From assembly GCA_009773475.1 (NCBI GenBank), contig WSXV01000015.1, forward strand, positions 1-54,719: 54,719 nucleotides of DNA, read 5' to 3'. The position numbers and the translations under genes are program-made. The notes beneath the pieces are model-generated. The model was not told the DNA's origin. It saw only the letters and a list, made by a program, of their open reading frames with translations, and did not search any database. This document shows, piece after piece, positions 8,714-17,320 of the stretch. How positions within the stretch are numbered: position 1 is the first letter of the stretch; each line of letters begins with the position of its first letter. Source of the stretch: Desulfobulbaceae bacterium. Lineage in GTDB: Bacteria; Desulfobacterota; Desulfobulbia; Desulfobulbales; Desulfocapsaceae.

Positions 8714-10309
8714 ATGAAGGTACTGATTAGTGACAATCTGTCTCCTGCAGGAGCACAGATTTTGCGTGATGCCGGTCTGGAAGTTGACATTAATGTTGGT
8801 CTGGCTCCGGAAGAGTTGAAGAAGATCATCGGCAATTATGATGGACTGGTGATACGCAGTGCCACCAAGGTGACGGCGGAGATTATCGAGGCTGCCAAAA
8901 AATTGCGGGTGGTGGGGCGTGCTGGTATTGGATTGGATAATGTTGATATCCCGGCAGCAAGTCAGAAAGGGATTGTCGTCATGAACGCACCGGATGGCAA
9001 TGCCACCACGGCTGCTGAACATGCCATCGCCTTGATGATGTCTTTGGCCCGTAATATTCCCCAGGCCACGGCCTCGATGAAGGCTGAAAAATGGGAGAAG
9101 AAGGGCTTTATGGGCCGTGAGGTGACGGGTAAGACCCTGGGTATCTTCGGTATAGGCCGGATCGGAGCTATTGTTGCCAATAGGGCACAGGGGCTGCGGA
9201 TGAAAGTCATTGCCTTTGATCCCCATATGCCTAAAGAACTGGTCGATAAGATGGGCGTAGAGCTGGTTAGCTTAAAGGAATTGGCAAATCGTTCTGATTT
9301 TATCACCGTCCATGTGCCGCTGACCAAAGAAACGGACAAGGCGCTTTCCACTGAATTTTTCACAAACATGAAGAAAGACGCGATGTTCATAGATTGTGCT
9401 CGCGGTGGCGTTTGTGATGAAGCAGCCCTGTACAAGGCCCTTGTTGACAAAGAGATTGCCGGTGCTGCCCTGGATGTTTTTGAGAAGGAGCCCACCAACC
9501 TTGAGAATTGCCCCATGCTGGCGCTGAATAATTTTATCTGTACCCCTCACCTTGGCGCCTCCACCACTGAAGCCCAGGAAAATGTCGCGTTGACCATTGC
9601 CGAGCAGGTAGCTGATTATCTGAACACCGGGGTGGTCGCCAACGCGATTAATGTTCCTTCGGTCAGCGGTGATGTGTTAGCTCAAGTTGGTCCCTATATC
9701 ACTCTGGGCGAAATGCTGGGTTCTTTGCAAATGCAGATTTCTAAAGGAAGCGTGCAAGATGTGAGTATAGAATACAGCGGTGAGCTGGCAGACATGAACA
9801 CCAGTCCCATTACCGTTGCCTTTCTCAAAGGGATGTTTACCCCGATTCTTCAGGATGCCGTCAATTATGTCAATGCCCCGGTGATAGCTCGGGAACGTGG
9901 GATAAGGGTTGTCGAATCGAGAACAGATCAATCCGATGATTTCACCAGTTCGCTGACCATCAAGGTTAAGTCCAGTGAAGGCGAAAACGTCTTGGTGGGA
10001 ACCGTTTTCGGGAAGAAAGAACCGCGCTTGGTGCGGCTGAATGCCTTCCGCCTTGAAGCGTTCCCAGCAGGCCCTATGCTCCTTGTGTATAACAGGGATG
10101 TTCCTGGAGTTATTGGTGATCTTGGGACGACCCTTGGCCGAGCAGGTGTGAATATTGCCAGAATGACTGTTGGGCGGGAAGAATCCAGCGAGCAGAATGT
10201 CATCTTCTTGAATACCGATGTTCCGATTTCAAAGGAATTACTTGCTGAAGTCCAAGGCCTTGCACACATCGACGGCGCTATTGCCCTGGAGATGGTAAGC
10301 TATAAGTAG
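8714..10309 (+). CDS. serA: D-3-phosphoglycerate dehydrogenase
   Basis: First step of serine synthesis: NAD-dependent oxidation of 3-phosphoglycerate to 3-phosphohydroxypyruvate. 531 residues, the long (type I) form. It has a Rossmann NAD site (GIFGIGRIGAIVANRA), the catalytic Arg in CARGGV, Glu in DVFEKEP, His in TPHLGAST, an intervening allosteric substrate-binding domain and a C-terminal ACT domain beginning near LLVYNRDVPGVIGDL. The ACT domain suggests serine feedback. A strong ribosome-binding site (AAGAGGAG) precedes the ATG. It opens a long plus-strand gene run and is followed after 58 bp by a DUF1844 gene. Confidence 0.97.
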   Translation: MKVLISDNLSPAGAQILRDAGLEVDINVGLAPEELKKIIGNYDGLVIRSATKVTAEIIEAAKKLRVVGRAGIGLDNVDIPAASQKGIVVMNAPDGNATTAAEHAIALMMSLARNIPQATASMKAEKWEKKGFMGREVTGKTLGIFGIGRIGAIVANRAQGLRMKVIAFDPHMPKELVDKMGVELVSLKELANRSDFITVHVPLTKETDKALSTEFFTNMKKDAMFIDCARGGVCDEAALYKALVDKEIAGAALDVFEKEPTNLENCPMLALNNFICTPHLGASTTEAQENVALTIAEQVADYLNTGVVANAINVPSVSGDVLAQVGPYITLGEMLGSLQMQISKGSVQDVSIEYSGELADMNTSPITVAFLKGMFTPILQDAVNYVNAPVIARERGIRVVESRTDQSDDFTSSLTIKVKSSEGENVLVGTVFGKKEPRLVRLNAFRLEAFPAGPMLLVYNRDVPGVIGDLGTTLGRAGVNIARMTVGREESSEQNVIFLNTDVPISKELLAEVQGLAHIDGAIALEMVSYK

Positions 10310-10367
10310 CTTGGATTTAATATTGTTGGTGCCGGGATAAATATTTTTAGGAAGCTGGAGTAGCCTA

Positions 10368-10688
10368 ATGGATGAGAAAAAAAAACCGGGATGTCCTTGC
10401 GAAGAGGGAAAAGTTCCTGATCGAAATGGAAACTGTGTAATGCCAGAGGTGACTTTCCCGGCTTTTATCATGTCTTTGAATACCTCTGTTCTTTATCATT
10501 TAGGGGAGATTGCTGATCCAGCAACGGGGAAATCGCAGATTGATTATGGTCTGGCCCGGCATGGTATTGACACCTTGGTGTTGTTGCAGGAAAAAACCAA
10601 AGGAAATCTAAGCTCCGATGAAGAGGGGATGCTGAAAGGTATTCTCTATGATGTGAAGATGCGATTTGTCAATGCTGTAAAAAAATAA
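10368..10688 (+). CDS. DUF1844 family protein
   Basis: A 106-residue protein of unknown function. The core (FPAFIMSLNTSVLYHLGEI ... DYGLARHGIDTLVLLQEKTKGNLSSDEE) matches the DUF1844 pattern: a short helical domain common in Deltaproteobacteria and related phyla. The N-terminus carries a small Cys-Pro segment (CPCEEGKVPDRNGNC) with three cysteines that could bind a metal. It ends 2 nt before the ispE start codon, so translation of the two is probably coupled. No enzymatic motif is visible. Confidence 0.8.
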   Translation: MDEKKKPGCPCEEGKVPDRNGNCVMPEVTFPAFIMSLNTSVLYHLGEIADPATGKSQIDYGLARHGIDTLVLLQEKTKGNLSSDEEGMLKGILYDVKMRFVNAVKK

Positions 10689-10690
10689 GC

Positions 10691-11587
10691 GTGTCATTAA
10701 ACAGTAGAGTCTCAAATGTTGGGGAGTCGCTTCAGTTAGCAGCGCCTGCCAAGGTAAATTTATCCTTACGGATCTTGGGAAGGCGTTCTGACGGGTATCA
10801 TGATCTGGACACGGTGATGCAGAAGCTTGACCTCTGTGATCTTGTAACTGTGTCCTTGGTTGATGAGCCGGGAGTTTTTTTGCGCTGTCCCGACTCGGAT
10901 CTTCCTGAAGATAGCACAAATATTGCCTTTCAGGCTGCCAGGGCATTTTTTGAAATCTGTTCCCTGGAGAGGGTAGGTGTTCAAATTACCCTTGAGAAAC
11001 GCATTCCTATTGCGGCAGGGCTTGGAGGTGGCAGTAGCGATGCCGGGGCAGTACTTCTTGGGTTAAACAGACTGCTTGGAACCCCTTTGTCCACGGCTAT
11101 GCTAATAGATCTTGCCAGAACATTGGGGGCTGATGTTCCTTTTTTTGTGACAAATTTTGGTGCTGTTCGCGCTGAAGGGATTGGCGATAGGATGACCTCT
11201 GTCCCTTCCTTGCAAGGCTGTAGGATTGTTTTGGCCAATCCGGGTTTTTCTGTGTCAACTCGGGAAGTTTTTGAAAAATATGCGTTGACATTAGCGGGCG
11301 AAAACTCTAAAATAAAAATTTTTCGAAAAATCATAGCTCATCCGACTTCTTGTAGATCAATAAATGATCTGGAGTCGATAACGTTGTCTTCCTATCCAGA
11401 AATTGAGGCTCTAAAGCTTGATTTTCTGGCTCAGGGTGCTTCTTTGGTTTTAATGTCGGGCAGTGGACCAACTTATTTTGGGATTTTTCCAGATGAAGAT
11501 GGGTCCGCCTCGACTCTTGTGCGTCAGGTAGTTCAGGTGTTACAACAACGAAAAAATGTTAAGGTTTTTGTGACTCAGCCTGTGTAA
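10691..11587 (+). CDS. ispE: 4-diphosphocytidyl-2-C-methyl-D-erythritol kinase
   Basis: ATP-dependent phosphorylation in the MEP isoprenoid pathway. 298 residues, a GHMP-kinase. N-terminal APAKVNLSLRILGRRSDGYH is the substrate/active-site motif, and PIAAGLGGGSSDAG around residue 105 is the glycine-rich ATP loop. The C-terminal LMSGSGPTYFGIF is the third GHMP motif. It starts at a GTG 2 nt after the DUF1844 stop. The last base of its TAA stop is immediately followed by the first base of tRNA-Gln. ispH of the same pathway is at 48.2 kb. Confidence 0.95.
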   Translation: MSLNSRVSNVGESLQLAAPAKVNLSLRILGRRSDGYHDLDTVMQKLDLCDLVTVSLVDEPGVFLRCPDSDLPEDSTNIAFQAARAFFEICSLERVGVQITLEKRIPIAAGLGGGSSDAGAVLLGLNRLLGTPLSTAMLIDLARTLGADVPFFVTNFGAVRAEGIGDRMTSVPSLQGCRIVLANPGFSVSTREVFEKYALTLAGENSKIKIFRKIIAHPTSCRSINDLESITLSSYPEIEALKLDFLAQGASLVLMSGSGPTYFGIFPDEDGSASTLVRQVVQVLQQRKNVKVFVTQPV

Positions 11588-11662
11588 TGGGGTGTCGCCA
11601 AGCGGTAAGGCACCGGGTTTTGATCCCGGCACTCGTAGGTTCGAATCCTTCCACCCCAGCCA
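11588..11662 (+). tRNA. tRNA-Gln (anticodon TTG)
   Basis: A complete cloverleaf. The acceptor arms TGGGGTG (11588-11594) and CACCCCA (11652-11658) pair fully, G is the discriminator base, and CCA is encoded (11660-11662). The anticodon stem is CCGGG/CCCGG with loop TTTTGAT, anticodon TTG at 11620-11622. The T-arm has GTAGG-TTCGAAT-CCTTC with one T-T mismatch. It abuts the ispE stop codon with zero spacing and lies 43 bp before prs, so it is probably cut out of an mRNA-containing precursor. Confidence 0.96.
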
Positions 11663-11705
11663 CTAGTTCGGCTTGATCAATCTTTTTTGTCTCCAGAGTT
11701 ATAAA

Positions 11706-12644
11706 ATGCCAAAAGATCTGAAAATATTTTCCGGCAATGCTCATCCGCAAATGGCACGTGAAATTGCTCAATTTCTTAATCTTCCTGTTTCCGAGGCAGA
11801 TGTGAGGAAATTTAGTGATGGCGAGATCTTTCTTGAGATAAAAGAAAATGTTCGTGGTGACGATGTATATATCGTGCAACCAACCTGTACGCCAGTCAAT
11901 GATCACCTGATGGAATTGCTGCTTATGGTGGATGCCCTGCGTCGGGCTTCTGCCCGTAGAATTACTGCAGTAATGCCTTATTATGGTTACGCACGCCAGG
12001 ATAGAAAGGTTGCTCCCAGAGTTCCGATTTCAGCCAAGGCCGTTGCTGAAATGCTTATGGTTGTGGGCGTACGAAGGGTTCTTTGCATGGATTTGCATGC
12101 CGGGCAGATCCAGGGGTTTTTTAATATTCCCGTGGATCATTTATATGCCGCTCCGGTTTTGTTGAAATATATCAAAGAGCAATTCAGTAACGTCATCATG
12201 GTCTCTCCCGATGCTGGTGGTGTAGAGCGGACTCGCGCTTTTGCTAAACGTCTTGATGCCGGCCTTGCTATTATTGATAAACGGAGGGATCGCCCCAATG
12301 AGTGCCAAGCCATGAATGTTATCGGTGATGTGAAAGGGAAAGTGGCCATTCTCCTTGATGATATGGTGGATACTGCCGGTACGCTGTGTAATGGAGCAGC
12401 TACCCTTCTTGAACATGGTGCCAAGGAGGTTCATGCTTGTTGCTCCCATCCTGTTTTGTCGGGACCGGCGATAGCACGCTTGAATGACTCCTGTATTAAA
12501 TCCCTGGTTGTTACTAATTCCATTCCTTTGCATGGAGATGCTTTAAATTGTAATATTATAAAAGTCTTATCCGTGTCCAGTCTTCTCGCGGAGGCGATTA
12601 GTCGTATTCACAATGAGGACTCGGTTACTTCTCTTTTTGTATAA
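11706..12644 (+). CDS. prs: Ribose-phosphate pyrophosphokinase (PRPP synthetase)
   Basis: Makes PRPP from ribose 5-phosphate and ATP for nucleotide, His and Trp synthesis. From the ATG at 11706 ([10 protein letters not shown]) it has 312 residues, the normal class I length. Motifs: [14 protein letters not shown], the metal/ATP segment [28 protein letters not shown], and the PRPP-binding loop [12 protein letters not shown] near residue 220. A TTG at 11673 could extend it upstream but would be atypical. The ispE-tRNA-prs-rplY-pth order is a common bacterial neighbourhood. hisG at 35 kb consumes its product. Confidence 0.97.
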   Translation: MPKDLKIFSGNAHPQMAREIAQFLNLPVSEADVRKFSDGEIFLEIKENVRGDDVYIVQPTCTPVNDHLMELLLMVDALRRASARRITAVMPYYGYARQDRKVAPRVPISAKAVAEMLMVVGVRRVLCMDLHAGQIQGFFNIPVDHLYAAPVLLKYIKEQFSNVIMVSPDAGGVERTRAFAKRLDAGLAIIDKRRDRPNECQAMNVIGDVKGKVAILLDDMVDTAGTLCNGAATLLEHGAKEVHACCSHPVLSGPAIARLNDSCIKSLVVTNSIPLHGDALNCNIIKVLSVSSLLAEAISRIHNEDSVTSLFV

Positions 12645-12684
12645 TAGATCTGTAATGACCAGATGGTCTTTGTGATTGTTCTTT

Positions 12685-12714
12685 AGATTAAAAACTCTGT
12701 ATTAATCTTTTTTT
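12685..12714 (+). terminator. Weak AT-rich terminator-like hairpin after prs
   Basis: AGATTAA (12685-12691) pairs with TTAATCT (12702-12708) across a 10-nt loop and is followed by a T-run to 12714. The stem is entirely weak, so partial read-through into rplY is likely. Confidence 0.4.
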
Positions 12715-12745
12715 AAGATGGTACAGGAATGTGATGGAGGAAAAA

Positions 12746-13309
12746 ATGATTCAACAAGAAATGGCAGCTGTCGTAAGAAATGATTTTGGAAAAGGTGCCA
12801 TGCGACAATTACGGATGGCTGGCAATACTCCTGCGGTTCTCTATGGGGCGGGACGTGAGGTGTTAGCTCTTCAGCTTGAGACTTTGCCATTGGTCAAGCA
12901 GTTGTTAAAGATTCAACGTCGTAATGCTGTTATAACTCTAAATATTGAAGGTGATTCTTCCCGGCATGTTTTGATCAAGGAGTTACAGACAGACCCAGTC
13001 CGTGATACCCTTATTCATGCCGATTTTTATGAGATTGATCTTGATAAGCCACGACAGTTTACTGTCGATCTAGTTGTCAAAGGGGTTGCTAAAGGCGTGG
13101 ACTTAGGTGGGATTCTAGAGGTTGCGGCTACGAAGGTTAAGGTAGAAGGAGCTCCCCTTGATATCCCAGATACTATCGAGGTAGATGTAACGAACTTGGC
13201 TATTGGAGATAACTTTTTGGTCAGTAATCTTGAGTTGTCAGGTGATGTTAAAATGCTTACATCAAGTGACGTGGTTTGTGTGACAATTGTGGCGCCGTCT
13301 GTGGCCTGA
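12746..13309 (+). CDS. rplY: 50S ribosomal protein L25 / general stress protein Ctc
   Basis: Binds 5S rRNA in the large ribosomal subunit. 187 residues from the ATG at 12746, the long CTC form with an N-terminal L25 domain and a C-terminal beta domain. Typical segments are AVVRNDFGKGAMRQLR, GNTPAVLYGAG, VLIKELQTDPVRDTLIHADFY and VDVTNLAIGDNF. I choose 12746 because GGAGG lies directly upstream; the GTG/ATG at 12731/12734 overlap that site. It is followed by a strong terminator, then pth. Confidence 0.95.
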   Translation: MIQQEMAAVVRNDFGKGAMRQLRMAGNTPAVLYGAGREVLALQLETLPLVKQLLKIQRRNAVITLNIEGDSSRHVLIKELQTDPVRDTLIHADFYEIDLDKPRQFTVDLVVKGVAKGVDLGGILEVAATKVKVEGAPLDIPDTIEVDVTNLAIGDNFLVSNLELSGDVKMLTSSDVVCVTIVAPSVA

Positions 13310-13346
13310 TTTCAAAGCTTAATATCCCCACTAGAGCTGTGAGTTT

Positions 13347-13384
13347 AACCGGAAAAAGCCTTAGGCTTTTTCCGGTTTTTTTTT
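13347..13384 (+). terminator. Rho-independent terminator after rplY
   Basis: A perfect 14-bp stem (13347-13360 with 13364-13377, core CCGGAAAAAGCC) with a TTA loop, followed by seven T residues. It closes the prs-rplY transcription unit. Confidence 0.93.
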
Positions 13385-13568
13385 GAAAAAAATGGAAATC
13401 GACTCATTCTTTCTAGTAGTCATTAGTGGGGAAGTTTTTTTAGAATTGATTGATTTTAGAGATGATATTGCCATTTGGAGAGATGGAAACCATCTCGTTT
13501 TTTTCTGCCGTTGATACATTTCAGAGGATGGGATTGTTTTGGCAATATCACAATGTGACGCTATAAAT

Positions 13569-14168
13569 ATGAAAGAAAATATTTTTTTATTGGTTGGTCT
13601 GGGCAATCCTGGCGATGAGTATTCGGAAACCCGCCATAATGCTGGGTTCATAGTTGTTGATGAATTAGCTAGAAGATTTGGGGCTTCAATAAGTCAACAC
13701 AAATGGCAGGCGTATTCGGCCCAACTGGTATTGTGGGGGAGTAAGATATGTTTCTTGAAACCGGATACCTACATGAACCTTAGTGGCAAGGCGGTTGCCA
13801 AATATGTGGATTTTTATAAGGTTGAGCCTGGTAAGATAATCGTTGTCCATGATGATCTGGATATGAGTCCTGGGCGTGTAAAATTGGTTGCCGGGGGTGG
13901 AGGCACTGGTGGGCATAATGGGATTCGTTCATTGGTTCAGTGGTTGGGAACCAGTGATTTTATCAGATTGAAGCTAGGAATTGGAAGGCCAGGAAAGTTG
14001 AATGACCATTATGGGACGCCTGTTGAGAAATATGTACTGTCGCCATTCCTGCCTGATGAGAAAATTCTTTTAGAGCATGGGGTGGATAGTATTGAAAAAG
14101 GGCTTGAGTGTCTCGTTCGGGATGGATTGGCCAAGGCCATGAATCTTGTAAACGCCACCAAGTCATAA
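13569..14168 (+). CDS. pth: Peptidyl-tRNA hydrolase
   Basis: Releases tRNA from peptidyl-tRNAs dropped by the ribosome. 199 residues from the ATG at 13569. LVGLGNPGDEYSETRHNAG contains the catalytic His (about residue 23) and the substrate Asn. HDDLDMSPGRVKL and GGTGGHNGIRS are the other family blocks. The start is uncertain: no clear ribosome-binding site precedes 13569, and an in-frame TTG at 13539 (with GAGG further upstream) would add 10 residues. It follows rplY, a widespread arrangement. Confidence 0.95.
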   Translation: MKENIFLLVGLGNPGDEYSETRHNAGFIVVDELARRFGASISQHKWQAYSAQLVLWGSKICFLKPDTYMNLSGKAVAKYVDFYKVEPGKIIVVHDDLDMSPGRVKLVAGGGGTGGHNGIRSLVQWLGTSDFIRLKLGIGRPGKLNDHYGTPVEKYVLSPFLPDEKILLEHGVDSIEKGLECLVRDGLAKAMNLVNATKS

Positions 14169-14537
14169 GCATGACCTCACACGCAGTGAAGAAATGAAGG
14201 GAGTGATACTAAGTTTTGAGATGTTCGCTTGATTAGGATAACTTCAGTGGAACATTTTTTTGAAGAGCGTAATGCTGCAAAATATGTTATTAATAAACCA
14301 TGTTTTTTGTAATGGATCAGTTAAGCTTTTAGTTTGATGCGAGGATTTTTTTTTAAACTTATTTTATCAAGATTCAGGCAATATTTTAATTTCATAAAAA
14401 AAATATATCTAGTTTTATCTCACTGTCTATCTTTTTTCCATTCTTCAGGGAACTCATTGGTGTTACCAAATATTTGAAGGTCTTTGCGCTGGCGCAATGA
14501 TTATTTGTAGTTCATTCATCTTGACCAGGAGGATATT
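14169..14537. other. Intergenic region upstream of carD
   Basis: 369 bp, strongly AT-rich with several T-runs and no gene. The only clear structure is a perfect inverted repeat TTGCGC-TG-GCGCAA at 14484-14497, about 40 bp before the carD start. It could be an operator or a leader hairpin. I see no near-consensus promoter. Confidence 0.5.
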
Positions 14538-15017
14538 GTGTTTATTGCAGGCGATATGGCCGTTTATCCGGCCCATGGTGTAGGGGTGATCGAGTCCATA
14601 GAGACTCAAACAGTAGCTGGAACAGATCATTCATTCTATGTGATGAAAATCATCGAGAATGACATGAAAATTATGATTCCCACCAGTAATAGTGCAAATG
14701 TGGGGCTTCGTGCCATCATAGACAAAAATGAAGTTGAAAAGGTGATGGTGATTCTGCGGGATCGAGATATCGAGATTAGTGCACAGACCTGGAATCGCCG
14801 TTATCGAGATTACATGGAAAAGATTAAGACCGGTTCTATCTTTGAAGTAGCTGTAGTGCTACGTGATCTTTTTTTGCTCAGTGTGGATAAGGAGCTTTCG
14901 TACGGTGAAAGAAAGATGATGGATACAGCAAAGAATCTTCTTGTTAAAGAAATTTCTCTGGCCAGAAATATTGACGAAGCCAATACTGCAGATCAGATTG
15001 AAAAAATGTTTTCCTGA
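14538..15017 (+). CDS. CarD family transcriptional regulator
   Basis: A CarD/CdnL-type protein that binds the RNA polymerase beta subunit and stabilises open complexes. 159 residues. The N-terminal RNAP-interacting domain begins with the family motif GDMAVYPAHGVGVIESIE, and the helical C-terminal DNA-binding part contains W-N-R-R-Y-R-D-Y and ELSYGERKMMDTAKNLL. The start is a GTG at 14538 behind an AGGAGG site. It has its own upstream region and is likely a global regulator, as in other Deltaproteobacteria; that role is inferred from the family. Confidence 0.93.
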   Translation: MFIAGDMAVYPAHGVGVIESIETQTVAGTDHSFYVMKIIENDMKIMIPTSNSANVGLRAIIDKNEVEKVMVILRDRDIEISAQTWNRRYRDYMEKIKTGSIFEVAVVLRDLFLLSVDKELSYGERKMMDTAKNLLVKEISLARNIDEANTADQIEKMFS

Positions 15018-15102
15018 AAGTTTGCATACTTTGTCAACTGCGCGTTACCCCCTCTGATTGTGCTGGTCCTGCCATGAAGACTGATCTTGCAGGATATTTC
15101 CC

Positions 15103-16092
15103 ATGACTCATTGTTGTTCTCAACCCCCGTTAGCTACTTCTAGTTCTGAAGCTCATTTTCATTTTTTGGTAAATGTTGAGCAGGCAGGGTGTCGTCTTGA
15201 TCAATTTCTGGTTCGTTTGATTCCTGATACCTCTCGGTCTGTGTTGTCAGATGCTATTCGTTGCGGCACAATTCTGGTGAATGATTGTCTTAAGAAAAAT
15301 AGCTATTGTTTAAAGGCTGGTGAATGTGTTGCCGGTTTTTTGCCTACACCACCAGCAATGGCATTGTTGCCCGAAGATATTCCATTGGATATTCTTTTTG
15401 AGGACTCGAACCTGTTGGTTCTATCCAAGCCCCCAGGTCTTGTTGTACATCCTGGTAGCGGTAACCATGCTGGGACTTTAGTCAATGGCTTGTTGTACCA
15501 TTGCCAATCCATCATCAATGTCGGCGATGATTTGCTCAGGCCTGGGATAGTGCATCGTCTTGATAAGGATACCTCAGGGCTGATGGTTGTGGCAAAAGAT
15601 GAAAGAACACACCGTTGTCTTGTCGATGCCTTTAAGAACAGAATGGTTGAAAAAAGATATCTGGCTTTATTGAAAGGATATCTTGAGCGTAAGACAGGAA
15701 GGATTGTGGCGCCCATTGGAAGACATTCAGTGCATCGTCAGAAGATGACTATCCGGGAAGATGGGCGGTATGCGGTGACTACCTGGAAGGTTCTGCAAGA
15801 GTTCTCTCGCGGATTCAGCCTTGTGCAACTGCAAATTGAGACTGGTCGTACGCATCAGATTCGTGTGCATATGGCTTCTCTGGGGCATCCCGTTGCAGGT
15901 GATCAACTCTATTATATAGGTCCCAAAAATAGAATGTTTCCCAGACAACTGCTACACTCCTCACAGTTAGGCTTTACGCACCCTGTTACTGGTGAGCCCC
16001 TTCTATTTACCGCGCCTTTATGGGCTGATTTTTCTTGCATCATTGATCAGTTTAGCGCTGAGACTGTGCTGGACGAGCAGGGACGGTTGTGA
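15103..16092 (+). CDS. RluA/RluD-family rRNA pseudouridine synthase
   Basis: Isomerises uridine to pseudouridine in rRNA or tRNA. 329 residues: an N-terminal S4 RNA-binding domain (about 24-85, GCRLDQFLVRLIPDTSRS) and a catalytic domain with HRLDKDTSGLMVVAKD, catalytic Asp 154. RTHQIRVHMASLGHPVAGD is the second family block. An S4-bearing enzyme of this length is most like RluD (23S helix 69), but RluC-type specificity cannot be excluded. AGGATA precedes the ATG. Its TGA overlaps the GTG start of coaE by 4 nt, so the two are translationally coupled. Confidence 0.93.
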   Translation: MTHCCSQPPLATSSSEAHFHFLVNVEQAGCRLDQFLVRLIPDTSRSVLSDAIRCGTILVNDCLKKNSYCLKAGECVAGFLPTPPAMALLPEDIPLDILFEDSNLLVLSKPPGLVVHPGSGNHAGTLVNGLLYHCQSIINVGDDLLRPGIVHRLDKDTSGLMVVAKDERTHRCLVDAFKNRMVEKRYLALLKGYLERKTGRIVAPIGRHSVHRQKMTIREDGRYAVTTWKVLQEFSRGFSLVQLQIETGRTHQIRVHMASLGHPVAGDQLYYIGPKNRMFPRQLLHSSQLGFTHPVTGEPLLFTAPLWADFSCIIDQFSAETVLDEQGRL

Positions 16093-16679
16093 TTGTCGGA
16101 GTAACGGGCGGTATGGGTTCTGGCAAGAGTATCGTGTCACGACTTCTCGGTAAATTGCTTGAAAAAGAGGTTCTTGATGCCGATCTTCTATGTCGTCATT
16201 TGTTGGAGCCGAACATGCCAGGCTGGCAGGGGGTCAAGGATAAATGGGGGGCTCGCTTCATAAATTTTGCGGGTCATATAGACCGTGTAGCCCTGCGGAA
16301 GGCTCTGTTCACTGACTCGGAAGTACGATATAACCTCGAACAACTGCTGCATCCTCTTGTTCGTAAAGAAATACTGCGGCTTGTCATGAAAGTGAAAAAA
16401 CAACGACTAGGAATGGTCGTGGAGGTGCCTCTTCTTTTTGAGGTTGGCTGGCAGGATGATTTTGATTTGGTTGTGGCTGTCTATTCTGGGCAGAAGTCTT
16501 GTCTTGAGCGTATTGTCAAACGTGATCAGGTAACCCTGGAAGAGGGCAAAGCAGCCATCAGCGTTCAGATGTCTTTGGAAGAAAAAGCCTTGTTGGCTGA
16601 TTGTGTGATTGATAATTCCGGTCCTCTCGCTTGGACTGTTTTTCAAGTGCATCATCTGGCTCGTTTGTTTAGCATGTAA
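16089..16679 (+). CDS. coaE: Dephospho-CoA kinase
   Basis: Last step of coenzyme A synthesis: ATP-dependent 3'-phosphorylation of dephospho-CoA. 196 residues. The P-loop GVTGGMGSGKS is at the N-terminus, DADLLCRHLLEP follows, and VVEVPLLFEVGW is the conserved substrate segment. It starts at a GTG that overlaps the preceding gene's stop (GTGA), the closest possible coupling. Downstream is the long rho leader. Confidence 0.95.
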   Translation: MIVGVTGGMGSGKSIVSRLLGKLLEKEVLDADLLCRHLLEPNMPGWQGVKDKWGARFINFAGHIDRVALRKALFTDSEVRYNLEQLLHPLVRKEILRLVMKVKKQRLGMVVEVPLLFEVGWQDDFDLVVAVYSGQKSCLERIVKRDQVTLEEGKAAISVQMSLEEKALLADCVIDNSGPLAWTVFQVHHLARLFSM

Positions 16680-16818
16680 TGTATGGTTAATAATCAGTAG
16701 GAATTTTGTTTATTCTTTGTAATTGCTAATCCTCTACGCTCTGCAATGATGGATTTAATTTTTCAAGAAAGGAGTTGATATCTTTAGCGATGAGAAGCGT
16801 TTTGTGCTGTGAAAAAGG

Positions 16819-16847
16819 TTGACATGATTTTTTGAAGTTCGTATATA
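16819..16847 (+). promoter_or_regulatory. Strong sigma-70 promoter for rho
   Basis: TTGACA (16819-16824), a 17-bp spacer, then TATATA (16842-16847). This is the best promoter match in the window. Initiation near 16854 would leave a leader of roughly 465 nt before rho. Confidence 0.75.
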
Positions 16848-17155
16848 ACTATTATTAAATTTCTAAGCGATATAATCCTTCCTTTAATCTGTCTGCTTTA
16901 AATACTGTGCACTGTAATATATGCTTGCAAGTTATATCAAAGTGACTGGTTTCTGTAAGCAGAAGGGTGCAACGTTGTTCAACGTGTTAATTTTTGTATT
17001 CATCTAACATTTCTCATATTCTTTAGAATAACAATAAATTTCTTATTACGTCTGAATATTGCCTCTTGTGGTAACTCCGTATTTCCGACGATTGATCAAT
17101 CTCGCTTCTAGATACTATTTCTTTAGATTAATTCTCCATTTGATTTTTTATCAAA

Positions 17156-17178
17156 AGCTGTTTACACAGCTGTTTTTT
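17156..17178 (+). terminator. Candidate attenuator hairpin in the rho leader
   Basis: AGCTGT (17156-17161) pairs with ACAGCT (17166-17171) around TTAC, then G and six T residues. It looks like a small intrinsic terminator inside the 5' leader. It is immediately followed by a C-rich tract that could serve as a Rho-binding site. Confidence 0.45.
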
Positions 17179-17320
17179 ACCCCCCTCAGTGTTTTTTTAT
17201 GATCTTTAGTCTTCTTAGTAATCTGTTTTACCCCCCGCCTGAGCATTTTGCCGAAGGAATATAAATGATTTTTGTTAGTAATAGCGTCCTGCCAATGGCC
17301 ATAATAGGAGAAAATGATTG

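Larger units (their letters stand above)
16680..17320 (+). other. Long rho leader region
   Basis: 641 bp without a gene. It holds a near-perfect sigma-70 promoter (16819-16847), an inverted repeat ACGTTG/CAACGT (16972-16985), a terminator-like hairpin (17156-17178) and two copies of TTTTACCCCCC (17175-17185 and 17226-17236). The ribosome-binding site AGGAG is at 17306-17310. A 13-codon frame from ATG 17314 overlaps the rho start in another frame and may be chance. Confidence 0.6.
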
